From Bacteroidota bacterium (GTDB taxonomy: Bacteria; Bacteroidota; Bacteroidia; Flavobacteriales_D; Crocinitomicaceae): a DNA stretch of 19,961 nucleotides. The DNA lies in contig JAJRQP010000336.1 of NCBI GenBank assembly GCA_024280195.1, positions 1-19,961 on the forward strand. Reading direction: 5' to 3'. The first letter of the stretch is position 1, and each line of letters starts with the position of its first letter. The notes below the pieces were generated by a model. It had not been told where the DNA came from. It made no database searches and saw nothing but the letters and a program-made list of their open reading frames with translations. Below are positions 1 through 7,674 of this stretch, piece by piece. Both the position numbers and the translations under genes were made by a program.

Positions 1-103
1 GGTTTCTCATAAAATTAATCTATCAAACGTAGGTTCTGGTGTATACTTTATACACGTTAATGTAGGTGGAGAAAAACTGATTCGAAAAGTTATTATTAAT
101 TAA
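1..103 (+). CDS. C-terminal end of a type IX secretion substrate (sorting domain), partial
   Basis: Reading from base 2, an open frame of 33 codons runs to a TAA at 101-103. It carries the pattern L-S-x-V-x-S-G-V-Y-F-I followed by a G-G-E-K turn and a basic, beta-branched end (RKVIIN). This is the typical type A C-terminal sorting domain of proteins exported by the Bacteroidota type IX secretion system and anchored at, or released from, the cell surface. Only the tail is present, so the enzyme or adhesin it belongs to cannot be named. It is on the plus strand and converges with the PAP2 phosphatase gene. The 104 nt between them show no clear terminator hairpin. Confidence 0.8.
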   Translation, partial: VSHKINLSNVGSGVYFIHVNVGGEKLIRKVIIN

Positions 104-207
104 GAGTTGATTTTGGTGACAGAGCAACGGTACTAAAGAGGTTTAGAAAGAAGACCGGAAAGCGCATTTTGAAGAAGTGGAAGAAGAGGTGAGATGTCTA
201 ATCTTCT

Positions 208-933
208 CTAAAATTTCATCCCAAAATAAAACCCTACGACCCCATCATTAAAACGGGGCACCAAAGTCACACCATCTGTTTTCTGAAAAGGGTTCCAATT
301 CTTTAATGGTTCTATTCTATAAATAATTTCGGTAGCTAGCATACCAATTCCTGCACCGACCAATACATCAGATAACCAATGCTTATTGTTAATCATTCTA
401 AAAACACCCGTTGCAGAAGAAAACAAATAACCACTGTAAGCTAAAATAGGGGCAGTCTGATTAAATTCATTGTACAAAACAGTTGCGTTGGTAAATGCTA
501 AGCTTGTATGTCCTGAAGGCATAGAATAATCTCCCCCACTAGGTCGGGTCTTGTTCAGTATGTTTTTGAATGCAACCGTCACACCGCCAGATAGCAAGTT
601 GGAAAAGAGCAAATACTTGGTTTGATCGAACCAGTGATTTTTGGCAGGAACTCCAAAAGCATCAGCAATGTACATTTCTGCAATAGGAGCGTATTGAATA
701 AAATCATCGATGCGAAATTCAAAATCATTGCCCACTTGATTTCGTATGGAGACTTTTAAATCTTGTTCAAATTGACTTTCGTTAAAAGCAACTCCCGCTC
801 CAATAAATATTACAGGAATAATACTTCTTTTAAGTAATAATTGATTTTTTGCTTGGCAAGAAACAATTGAATCAGTCGGTTTTTGCCCAAACGAAAGGCT
901 GCTTATAAAAAGAAAAAAAAAGAGTAAACGCAT
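208..933 (-). CDS. PAP2-superfamily membrane/periplasmic lipid phosphatase
   Basis: A 241-aa protein with a signal peptide (residues 1-17, ending SFGQ) and the three phosphatidic acid phosphatase signatures: K123-x6-R130-P131, P-S140-G141-H142, and R179-x5-H185-x3-D189. All catalytic residues are intact. The family removes phosphate from lipid phosphates or prenyl diphosphates, such as phosphatidate or undecaprenyl diphosphate, at the outer face of the inner membrane, or from lipid A. The substrate cannot be read from sequence. The start lies 2 nt after the dnaG stop, so the gene is the last member of the prenyl synthase-lipoprotein-dnaG operon. That placement allows, but does not prove, a role on polyprenyl diphosphates. 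The family call is firm; the substrate is open. Confidence 0.9.
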   Translation of the reverse strand: MRLLFFFLFISSLSFGQKPTDSIVSCQAKNQLLLKRSIIPVIFIGAGVAFNESQFEQDLKVSIRNQVGNDFEFRIDDFIQYAPIAEMYIADAFGVPAKNHWFDQTKYLLFSNLLSGGVTVAFKNILNKTRPSGGDYSMPSGHTSLAFTNATVLYNEFNQTAPILAYSGYLFSSATGVFRMINNKHWLSDVLVGAGIGMLATEIIYRIEPLKNWNPFQKTDGVTLVPRFNDGVVGFYFGMKF

Positions 934-935
934 GA

Positions 936-2942
936 CTAATGAATGATAATTCTGCCCAGTTTTTGCGAAATAAGCACTTTAACTTGTTCTAAACTAACTT
1001 GTTCAGCCAGTAAATCCATTAATTCTTCATCTGTTATTTCTTCTTCTTTAGAAATCAACACTTTTTGAATTTCACGGATGCGTTTTTCTACCTTAGCAGA
1101 CTTAAAGGCATAGATAGAACCCATCACGGCTTGATTCATTTTATCCTTTTCCGTGTTGGTAAATATGTTGTGTTTGGTAATCCAATTGTGGCTGATTTCA
1201 TGTTGATTCATTTCAATTTCGGTCACAAACTGCACCACTTCTTGATCTTCTAAACGTTTAAAATGGCTCGTTTTTAAGAATGCATTTTCAGCCAATGCTT
1301 CACTGATTATTTGATGCAATTTGTTATAGATAGGATTGTTAAAAACCAACTCATCAACGGCAAGTTCATGACAAATGAGTTCTGTTACCGAGGTTTCAAT
1401 CTTTACCTTTTCACCTTTTTCATCAACTTGATCTATGGTTACGACATTTGGTCCGTACATCACCAAGATTCGCATGAGATCAAACTCAGTTGGTTCGTCT
1501 TGATTGTCAACAATTGGTGTGTTGTCTCTGTACTCAGGTGGAATTAAATCTTCATCTGAAGGAAATTCTTGATATTGAGACTCGACAGGTTGAGTAGGCT
1601 GAACAGGTCTGTTAAATCGGTTCTGTTTCGTTGCATCTGTCCGTAATTTTATTAACTCATTGGAGAGAATTTGCTCACTGATATCAAATCGCTCAGAAAT
1701 AGATTGCATGTAAACGTTTCGAGTAATTTGATCGGGAATTAACGATACAGAATGCACGATTTCTTTAATGAGGTTTGCTCGTTTTATCGGGTCATTTTCT
1801 CCTTCTTCTAGAAGAATACCAGCTTTAAAAGAAATAAAATCTTGCGTACTTTTTGCTATGTATTCTTCGAGTTCAGTTGTACTGACTGCTTTGGAATAAG
1901 AATCAGGATCTTCTCCCTCAGGAAAGAGAACGACTTTAACATTCATTCCTTCTTGGAGAATCAAATCGATACCTCTAAAAGATGCTTTTATACCCGCGTT
2001 GTCACCATCGTAAAGTATGGTAATGTTCTTCGTGTATCTTTTAACAAGGCGAATTTGTTCCTTCGTTAAAGAAGTTCCAGAAGAAGACACAACGTTTTGA
2101 ATTCCAGCTTGAAACATACTGATTACGTCGGTATATCCTTCACACAAAAAGCAGTTGTCGTACTTAATGATATCGCCCTTTGAGAAATGCAATCCGTAGA
2201 GAATTTCACTTTTGTTGTAGATGACACTTTCAGGAGAATTAAAATACTTCGCAATTTTTTTATCGGTGAATAAGGTTCTTCCACCAAAACCTAAAACACG
2301 TCCTGAAATACTGTGAATAGGAAACATCACACGACCTCTAAAAAAGTCAAACTGGCTGTTATTTTTAGTTTTAGAAAGTCCGACTTTCTCCATGAATTCT
2401 AACTTGTATCCTTTTGCAAGTCCAGCTTTTGTAAAATCATCGGATTTGTTAATCGAATATCCTAGTTGGAATTTTTCAATGATGTCTGGTCGATAACCTC
2501 GTTCTACAAAATAGGACAGGGCAATTTTCTTTCCCTCATCGGTGTTGTGTAAGTTGTTTTTAAAATGCTCTTGCGCAAATTCGTTGATGATGTGCAGACT
2601 TTCTCTTTCCGAAATTGCAGCTAATTCCTCAGCAGTTGCAGGTCGCTCTTCAGGAAGTTGAATCCCGTATTTATCTGCTAACCATTTTAATGCTTCGGGG
2701 TAAGAATAATGCTCTTTCTCCATTAAGAATGAAACCACAGTTCCTCCTTTTCCGGTAGAGAAGCATTTAAATATTTGTTTGGCGGGAGAAACAACAAAAG
2801 AAGCTGTTTTTTCATCTGTAAAAGGACTTAATCCTTTGAGATTAGACCCAGCTCTTTTTAATTGTACAAATTCTCCAATCACCTCCTCAATTCGAGAAGT
2901 TTGCATAATGTCATCGACGATATGTGGAGGAATCATTGCCAT
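936..2942 (-). CDS. dnaG: DNA primase DnaG with degenerate zinc motif
   Basis: Synthesises RNA primers for replication, working with the DnaB helicase. The 668-aa length is normal. The N-terminal zinc-binding domain occupies about residues 1-100, the RNA polymerase/TOPRIM core follows (EGYTD at 268-272, GTSLT at 289-293, DGDNAG at 312-317, DPDSY at 345-349), and the rest is linker and helicase-binding region. The oddity is in the zinc site: the usual C-x2-H...C-x2-C ligands read S39, T42, C60 and T63, so three of four are gone although the surrounding fold residues (EKT-SF, GKGG) are kept. The first ATG overlaps the upstream lipoprotein stop as TAATG, suggesting translational coupling. A second ATG two codons later (2936) gives the more family-like start MIPP and may be the true one. 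Confidence 0.97.
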   Translation of the reverse strand: MAMIPPHIVDDIMQTSRIEEVIGEFVQLKRAGSNLKGLSPFTDEKTASFVVSPAKQIFKCFSTGKGGTVVSFLMEKEHYSYPEALKWLADKYGIQLPEERPATAEELAAISERESLHIINEFAQEHFKNNLHNTDEGKKIALSYFVERGYRPDIIEKFQLGYSINKSDDFTKAGLAKGYKLEFMEKVGLSKTKNNSQFDFFRGRVMFPIHSISGRVLGFGGRTLFTDKKIAKYFNSPESVIYNKSEILYGLHFSKGDIIKYDNCFLCEGYTDVISMFQAGIQNVVSSSGTSLTKEQIRLVKRYTKNITILYDGDNAGIKASFRGIDLILQEGMNVKVVLFPEGEDPDSYSKAVSTTELEEYIAKSTQDFISFKAGILLEEGENDPIKRANLIKEIVHSVSLIPDQITRNVYMQSISERFDISEQILSNELIKLRTDATKQNRFNRPVQPTQPVESQYQEFPSDEDLIPPEYRDNTPIVDNQDEPTEFDLMRILVMYGPNVVTIDQVDEKGEKVKIETSVTELICHELAVDELVFNNPIYNKLHQIISEALAENAFLKTSHFKRLEDQEVVQFVTEIEMNQHEISHNWITKHNIFTNTEKDKMNQAVMGSIYAFKSAKVEKRIREIQKVLISKEEEITDEELMDLLAEQVSLEQVKVLISQKLGRIIIH

Positions 2943-3442
2943 TACTTCCCGTTCCCGTAATCTTTCTCACTTGTTTTTACTCCCTCAATTGAGTAGGTTG
3001 TCCAAATACCAACGGTCTTGTCATTTTTGTATTCTCCGGTATAATGTAAATTACCATTTGGGTATTTAACCATACTCATACCGTTGCGTTCTCCATGAAT
3101 GTAGTTGGTTACAGATAATTCCACACCATCTTCAGAAAAGTAGAGCCATTTCCCATCTCTTTTTCCGTTTTCATCTTGTAATCCTTTGAACTTAACTTTT
3201 TTTCCAATTCCAGGGTAATACTCATAGTACATGCCGTCGATTACATCAACATCACCTTTTTCTGATATTTTTACTTCGTCTTCAATGTTTGTCGAGTCAC
3301 TTTTAACCTCTCCATTTTTAGTTGTTTCAGTTGATTCTGATTTGTCGTCAGCAACTACTTCTACCTGCTCTTTGGTCGGTTCATTTTCTTTACAAGAATA
3401 AAGAGAAACGCTAATTAGTGCGAATAAAATGATTTGTTTCAT
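2942..3442 (-). CDS. Lipoprotein with MORN-like repeats
   Basis: A 166-aa protein. Residues 1-16 are a hydrophobic signal peptide ending in a lipobox (LYSC, lipidated C17), so it should be an envelope lipoprotein. Residues 18-65 are a polar, acidic linker. From about residue 68 there are MORN-variant repeats: G-K-W-L-Y-F-S-E-D-G, then G-x-S-M-V-K-Y-P-N-G, then G-I-W-T-T-Y-S-I-E-G. Such repeats are common in Bacteroidota surface proteins and imply binding or structure rather than catalysis. The gene sits between the prenyl synthase (5-nt gap upstream) and dnaG (1-nt overlap downstream), probably as a passenger of that operon. The specific function is unknown. Confidence 0.85.
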   Translation of the reverse strand: MKQIILFALISVSLYSCKENEPTKEQVEVVADDKSESTETTKNGEVKSDSTNIEDEVKISEKGDVDVIDGMYYEYYPGIGKKVKFKGLQDENGKRDGKWLYFSEDGVELSVTNYIHGERNGMSMVKYPNGNLHYTGEYKNDKTVGIWTTYSIEGVKTSEKDYGNGK

Positions 3443-3447
3443 GCTAT

Positions 3448-4416
3448 TTATTTAGTTCTGTTTGTTGTGTATTCAATCAATCCTAACAGTGATTGTTTTG
3501 CTTCTGAATCAGGAATGTTAGCAATTAAAGATACGGCTTTTTCTTTATATTCAGTCATCACTTTGTGGGCATAATCAATTCCACCATTTTCAATGACTAA
3601 TTTGACAGCTCGTTGCACTTTTCTAGGGTTCTCGTTGTGATTTTTAACAATGTTAATCAACTCTTTCTTTATTTCTTTGGTAGAATTATTGAGAACATAA
3701 ATCAATGGCAAGGTCATCTTTCTTTCTCGAATATCTAGCCCTGTTGGTTTCCCAATATTCCCAGGTTCTCCGTAGTCAAAAATGTCGTCTTTAATTTGAA
3801 AAGCAATACCAATTGACTCTCCAAACTCTCTCATTGTGTCTGACACATCGAGTCTGTCAACGCTTATAGATCCTACTTCACAGCAGGTTGCAATCAGAGA
3901 AGCGGTCTTTTTCCGAATGACTTCAAAGTAAATGTCTTCGGTAATATCAAGTTTGCGTGCTTTTTCAATTTGCAATAATTCTCCTTCTGACATTTCACGA
4001 ACAGCACGGGCAACAACCTCTAGCATTTTCGTATTTTTATTCTCTATAGAAAGGAGTAGCACTTTAGAAAGCATGTAATCCCCAACTAATACAGCAATTT
4101 TGTTTTTCCAAAGAGCATTGATAGAAAAGAACCCCCGTCTTTCGTTGGCATCATCTACTACATCATCGTGGACGAGTGTTGCGGTGTGTAATAATTCTAC
4201 GAGTGTTGCTGCATCGTACGATTTATCGTTTATTGTTCCGAGCATTTTTGCTGTCAGAAAAATAAACATCGGGCGCATTTGCTTTCCTTTTCTTTTAATG
4301 ATATAATGCGTGATTTTGTTCAACATCGGAACCTTTGACTTCATGCTATCACGAAAACGCCCTTCAAACTCGGACATTTCTGTGGAAATCGGTTCCATTA
4401 TTTCTTTAACTGTCAT
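3448..4416 (-). CDS. Long-chain polyprenyl diphosphate synthase (all-trans type)
   Basis: Condenses isopentenyl diphosphate onto allylic diphosphates to make an all-trans polyprenyl chain, probably for menaquinone. The 322-aa protein has both aspartate-rich motifs: DDVVD at 84-88 and DDIFD at 210-214, plus the K-x-x-R-P substrate-binding segment near residues 45-49. The residue five positions before the first motif is Ala, as in IspB-type long-chain enzymes, whereas bulky aromatics there mark short-chain ones. I chose the ATG at 4416; an upstream in-frame GTG at 4419 is less likely. A TATATTTG box lies 7 nt before this ATG, so the gene probably starts its own transcript and leads the downstream lipoprotein-dnaG-PAP2 set. 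The chain could also feed the UbiA-like protein of the neighbouring cluster (inference). Confidence 0.93.
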   Translation of the reverse strand: MTVKEIMEPISTEMSEFEGRFRDSMKSKVPMLNKITHYIIKRKGKQMRPMFIFLTAKMLGTINDKSYDAATLVELLHTATLVHDDVVDDANERRGFFSINALWKNKIAVLVGDYMLSKVLLLSIENKNTKMLEVVARAVREMSEGELLQIEKARKLDITEDIYFEVIRKKTASLIATCCEVGSISVDRLDVSDTMREFGESIGIAFQIKDDIFDYGEPGNIGKPTGLDIRERKMTLPLIYVLNNSTKEIKKELINIVKNHNENPRKVQRAVKLVIENGGIDYAHKVMTEYKEKAVSLIANIPDSEAKQSLLGLIEYTTNRTK

Positions 4417-4423
4417 CACAGAA

Positions 4424-4431
4424 CAAATATA
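4424..4431 (-). promoter_or_regulatory. Bacteroidota -7 box (TATATTTG) for the prenyl synthase operon
   Basis: On the minus strand TATATTTG matches the TAnnTTTG consensus at all six fixed positions and lies 7 nt before the chosen ATG at 4416. Transcription would start at or just before the start codon, giving a near-leaderless mRNA. I see no clear TTG at the usual -33 distance, which lowers confidence. Confidence 0.45.
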
Positions 4432-4468
4432 AGAGTAAGATTTTGTTGAAGGTGTTAAAATTTTAAAA

Positions 4469-5977
4469 TCAGTGAATTAATTTCCGAAGTGATTCATAGT
4501 CAATCTTAGAATTATGCCGAGGATCTTTGGGTATTTTGTCTAAAATGAGAATTTTGCTATAATCGAGGTCTTGTATTCTTTCTTCAAGCTCTGTTTTACT
4601 CAATGAAGACTGAACAATGAGAATTAATTCTTCTTTCGATGAGAGAATTGTTCCGCAATCAATTCCATCAGTATTTTGCAACTTACTTTCTGCAATAAAC
4701 GGTGAGAAGTAAGCGTCATTCAGCTTAATTAACTGTTGGCAACGACCTGTTAAGAGCAATTCTTTATTCAGAATGGTGCCGCTATCACCTGTGCGATGCC
4801 AAGTTGTTTGATTCACAATTATTTTGTTCTGCTTAAAAGCTTCTTCGTTGTTGAAGTATTTTTTTAGAACATGCGGTCCTGAAACTAGAATTTCTCCAAT
4901 TTCTCCATCTTGAACCTGCATTTTTTCGAACTCATCTTCCGATAAATTTGGCATTGCTTCTTCCGAGATTTTAATAATAACAAGATTTGTTTTGTGGTAA
5001 GGAGCTCCGACAGGCAAGCCAACAGTTAGCTGAGTATTCTTCGCTAATTTTTTAGAATCAATAGAACTAATTGGTTCGGCTTCAGTAGAACCATAAACAA
5101 TAGTCGTTTTTGAGTGCGGAAACGCTTTGTTATAAAGACTCGCTTCATCAGGGAAAACTGGCGCACCTCCCGTAAAAATCTTTTCTACTTTTGGAAACTG
5201 TGTCTTCGATTGGACGACATAATTCGCAAGCATTTTCACAAAATAAGGCGAAGCAGTAATTCGGGTTACCTCGTTTCTTTTAATTTGCGCTGCAATTTTC
5301 TCTGAATTCATCAACTCAGGCTTGGTCATTTTAAAATCTACAATTACAGAGCAACCTCCAACACCAAGGTTTACAAACAAGACAATTGGCAACACGGGCA
5401 TATCAATATCCGTTGATTTTGGGTTTATTTCGTCAATTAATGCCTTGAATTGTTCGTGTAAGAATAAATGTGACCTGTCCGCGGCTTTTGGCAAACCTGT
5501 ACTGCCGGTTGTAAATGTTATTAAAGCAGAAGATTCACTATTTATTTTGGCAATGTTTACAGTTTCGTTCAATCTTTTTTTCAAGCGGAGTTTAACGGGA
5601 ATTCTTCGAAGTTCTTTGGAGAAAAACGAAAAGATTCTTGCTTTAGTTCTGCCAATAAAACCTTTGCAATCGGCAATTTCGCAACAAATTTCCATTCTTT
5701 TTTTACTGACCCATTCGTCAAGAAAAACGGCAGTTGCTCCGATGTAGAAAAGGGCTAAAACAATGCGGTAGAGGTCAATTCCCATGGGAACAAAAACTAA
5801 AACACGGTCTCCTTGTTGGATGCCTTTACTTTTGAAATAAGCGGCGGTTTGCAAAACTTCGAGTCTTAATTCTGCATAAGTGATGGATGTTTCTCCTTCG
5901 ATTATTGCCGTATTTTTTGGATGCTCTTTTGCCGCGCTTAAGAACAGAGAAACAATATTTTTATCGTATAAGTTCAT
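4469..5977 (-). CDS. OleC-like AMP-forming ligase (ANL superfamily)
   Basis: Activates a carboxylate as an acyl-adenylate. The 502-aa protein shows the P-loop-like motif T-T-G-S-T-G-L-P-K (156-164), Y-G-S-T-E (295-299), T-G-D (396-398), and a C-terminal lysine in R-H-N-S-K491-I-D-Y. The hinge reads G-R-C-Q-Q rather than G-R-x-x-D, and the R-H-N-S/A-K-I ending is what I associate with OleC-type beta-lactone synthetases and related fatty-acyl ligases rather than ordinary acyl-CoA synthetases. The olefin partners OleA, OleB and OleD are absent here. It is the last gene of the seven-gene cluster, 1 nt after the GNAT stop. It may form an acyl-CoA, an acyl-AMP handed to the GNAT, or a lactone. The superfamily is certain; the substrate is unknown. 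Confidence 0.88.
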   Translation of the reverse strand: MNLYDKNIVSLFLSAAKEHPKNTAIIEGETSITYAELRLEVLQTAAYFKSKGIQQGDRVLVFVPMGIDLYRIVLALFYIGATAVFLDEWVSKKRMEICCEIADCKGFIGRTKARIFSFFSKELRRIPVKLRLKKRLNETVNIAKINSESSALITFTTGSTGLPKAADRSHLFLHEQFKALIDEINPKSTDIDMPVLPIVLFVNLGVGGCSVIVDFKMTKPELMNSEKIAAQIKRNEVTRITASPYFVKMLANYVVQSKTQFPKVEKIFTGGAPVFPDEASLYNKAFPHSKTTIVYGSTEAEPISSIDSKKLAKNTQLTVGLPVGAPYHKTNLVIIKISEEAMPNLSEDEFEKMQVQDGEIGEILVSGPHVLKKYFNNEEAFKQNKIIVNQTTWHRTGDSGTILNKELLLTGRCQQLIKLNDAYFSPFIAESKLQNTDGIDCGTILSSKEELILIVQSSLSKTELEERIQDLDYSKILILDKIPKDPRHNSKIDYESLRKLIH

Positions 5978-5978
5978 T

Positions 5979-6998
5979 TTAAAGTCCTGTTTTTAAAGCA
6001 TACAATGCATACGATTTGAATCGGTCGCCATCGTTTACTTTTGAGATTTTAGTAGAAGCATTGTCTTGGATCATCAATGCATGAATTACCTTTTTGTATC
6101 CTAATTCTTTAGCAATTTGCTTTACTTTCAATGCCAAATAGCTTCCAATACCTTTGTAGGTCGATTCTTTTCTTCTTGCGATAGTCTTAATGATAAAGGT
6201 TTCATTTGCAGAGTCGTGGTAATCTTTAATGGCAAAAATAATTGCTTGAATTTGCTTCTCTGGGTTTTCGACAATCCAAATCATTCGTGCATCGAAATAT
6301 TTTTTGTAGGGAAGGTATTTTGACACAAAATCGTCTGGTGAAATTGGAGTGTAGAGGAAGTTGTCAGCAAAAGAATCAATGCTGAATTTTCCAATTCTTC
6401 GCAATTCATTTTCAAAGTTATCCATTCTTATGGTTCTAAAACTGGCTCCTTTTTTTGTGAATTCAACCTCATAGTCTTTAATTTTGAGAGAATCAACCGT
6501 CAGTTTACTGTCCAAATTAGAATCATATTGCGCAATTTTTTCAAAACCAGCAGCCAAAAATTGTTGATTGTAGTAAATGTGATGAAAGGGTTCCAGAAAG
6601 AAATTTTTATGGTCGTTCTTTTCGTTAAATCGATAGTTGTTCCATGTAGACCCTTCCATTGGGCCAAGTAGAAATTTAGATCCTTTCTTTTTTGCCAATT
6701 CTCTTGCAAAACGGATTAAATAATTGCTTGCATCAACATCATCGACACATTCGTAACTTCCAATGCAACTCGTTTTTTCTTCTTTGTAGAATAGGTTGGC
6801 ATTCTCGTAAAATGCAAATCGTCCTACGGGAATATTCTCTTTTAGCAGAATATAGCAAGCTATGAGGTGTTGAGAAACAGGGTCGTTGCCCAAAATAAAA
6901 CGAGGGCTATTTTTGTAGTAAATAGAATGAATAATCGTCTCAAAAAGAGAATAGTTTTTTTCTCCGGGCAATGTTTTTATGATTTCGTATTGACTCAT
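5979..6998 (-). CDS. YghO-type GNAT acyltransferase
   Basis: A 339-aa protein in two parts. The first half holds the conserved L-G-P-M-E-G-S-T-W block (111-119) and a F-L-E-P-F-H...Y-Y...A-A-G-F segment (134-152), as in the E. coli YghO family of uncharacterised GNATs. The C-terminal half has the GNAT acyl-CoA-binding motif (Y-K-G-I-G-S-Y near 281-287, then a helix and Q-D-N-A-S at 311-315). I chose the ATG at 6998, 1 nt after the stop of the preceding gene. An upstream in-frame start at 7067 would add 23 residues overlapping that gene and unlike the family. With an acyl-activating ligase next to it and an aminocarboxypropyltransferase two genes upstream, N-acylation of an amino group is a reasonable but untested role. 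Confidence 0.8.
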   Translation of the reverse strand: MSQYEIIKTLPGEKNYSLFETIIHSIYYKNSPRFILGNDPVSQHLIACYILLKENIPVGRFAFYENANLFYKEEKTSCIGSYECVDDVDASNYLIRFARELAKKKGSKFLLGPMEGSTWNNYRFNEKNDHKNFFLEPFHHIYYNQQFLAAGFEKIAQYDSNLDSKLTVDSLKIKDYEVEFTKKGASFRTIRMDNFENELRRIGKFSIDSFADNFLYTPISPDDFVSKYLPYKKYFDARMIWIVENPEKQIQAIIFAIKDYHDSANETFIIKTIARRKESTYKGIGSYLALKVKQIAKELGYKKVIHALMIQDNASTKISKVNDGDRFKSYALYALKTGL

Positions 6999-6999
6999 A

Positions 7000-7674
7000 T
7001 TAAGTAAAATAGTGAGTGTATAATAAGAGGACGGCAACGGCGCTCGCTGGGATTGCAAGATTGTCAAACCCTTTATGGGTAAAGGCTTCGGAGATCGCTG
7101 TGATTATTGAAATTATAATAGAAATAAGGATAGCATCTGCAAGATTGATTTTTTCTACCCCCATTGTTAACGCCAAGGATGTGATTAATGCCGCTATGAA
7201 AAAGCCAAAAGAACCGCTCAATGTTTTTGTGTGACCAAAGAATGTATATTTCCCAGCTGGCCATTTTTTACCTACCAATGCAGCGATGGGATCGCAAAGG
7301 GCCAAGATTAAAATTGGAATGTAGTAAAACATAAATTGATCAAATTCTTGATAAAGTAAAAAGAGGCTATAAACAATGATGGGGTAGAGAATACTGCCAT
7401 TCGTTTTTCGCTTGACAGCATTTATTGAGGGGAGTAATTGAAACTTTAAAGAGAGTATAAGAATAATCAAAAAGCTTGAGCAAAGGATGAGAATAAACCA
7501 GTGATTATCTAATAAAATAGGGAAAAGCATCGCCAATAAACCAGTGACAATGTGCACGTATTTTCGTGTTACTTCCGCCTTGAATTTTAGCTTATGATAA
7601 AATAATTCTGCACTTGCAAACAAAATCAAGTAGGCAAAAGAAAGCAAAATTGTATATAAGATGTTGTCACTCAT
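7000..7674 (-). CDS. Dolichol/phytol kinase-like CTP-dependent membrane enzyme
   Basis: A 224-aa, very hydrophobic protein with about seven membrane segments. It shows the family's landmarks: R-K-Y-V-H (37-41) near the N terminus, the cytoplasmic loop A-L-C-D-P-I-A-A-L-V-G-K (125-136) followed by K-Y-T-F-F-G-H-T-K-T-L-S-G-S (142-155), and the closing E-A-F-T-H-K-G-F-D-N-L-A-I-P (196-209). This fits the SEC59/VTE5/DGK1 group, which phosphorylates dolichol, phytol or diacylglycerol with CTP; the related CDP-diacylglycerol synthases are a second option. The start overlaps the DUF3419 stop by 4 nt (ATGA). In this cluster it would phosphorylate, or activate as a CDP derivative, a lipid alcohol. 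The exact substrate is unknown. Confidence 0.82.
   Translation of the reverse strand: MSDNILYTILLSFAYLILFASAELFYHKLKFKAEVTRKYVHIVTGLLAMLFPILLDNHWFILILCSSFLIILILSLKFQLLPSINAVKRKTNGSILYPIIVYSLFLLYQEFDQFMFYYIPILILALCDPIAALVGKKWPAGKYTFFGHTKTLSGSFGFFIAALITSLALTMGVEKINLADAILISIIISIITAISEAFTHKGFDNLAIPASAVAVLLLYTHYFT

Noticed and set aside
104..207. A terminator between the convergent sorting-tail gene and the PAP2 gene
   Set aside because: The only pairing found is a 6-bp AGAAGA/TCTTCT stem with a 14-nt loop, which could easily be chance.
4469..5977. An olefin (OleABCD) hydrocarbon cluster
   Set aside because: Only the OleC-like ligase is present; no thiolase, alpha/beta hydrolase or short-chain reductase lies in the window.
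6999..7067. Longer GNAT reading frame starting at 7067
   Set aside because: It would overlap the preceding gene by 68 nt and adds 23 residues unlike the family; the ATG at 6998 sits 1 nt after the upstream stop.
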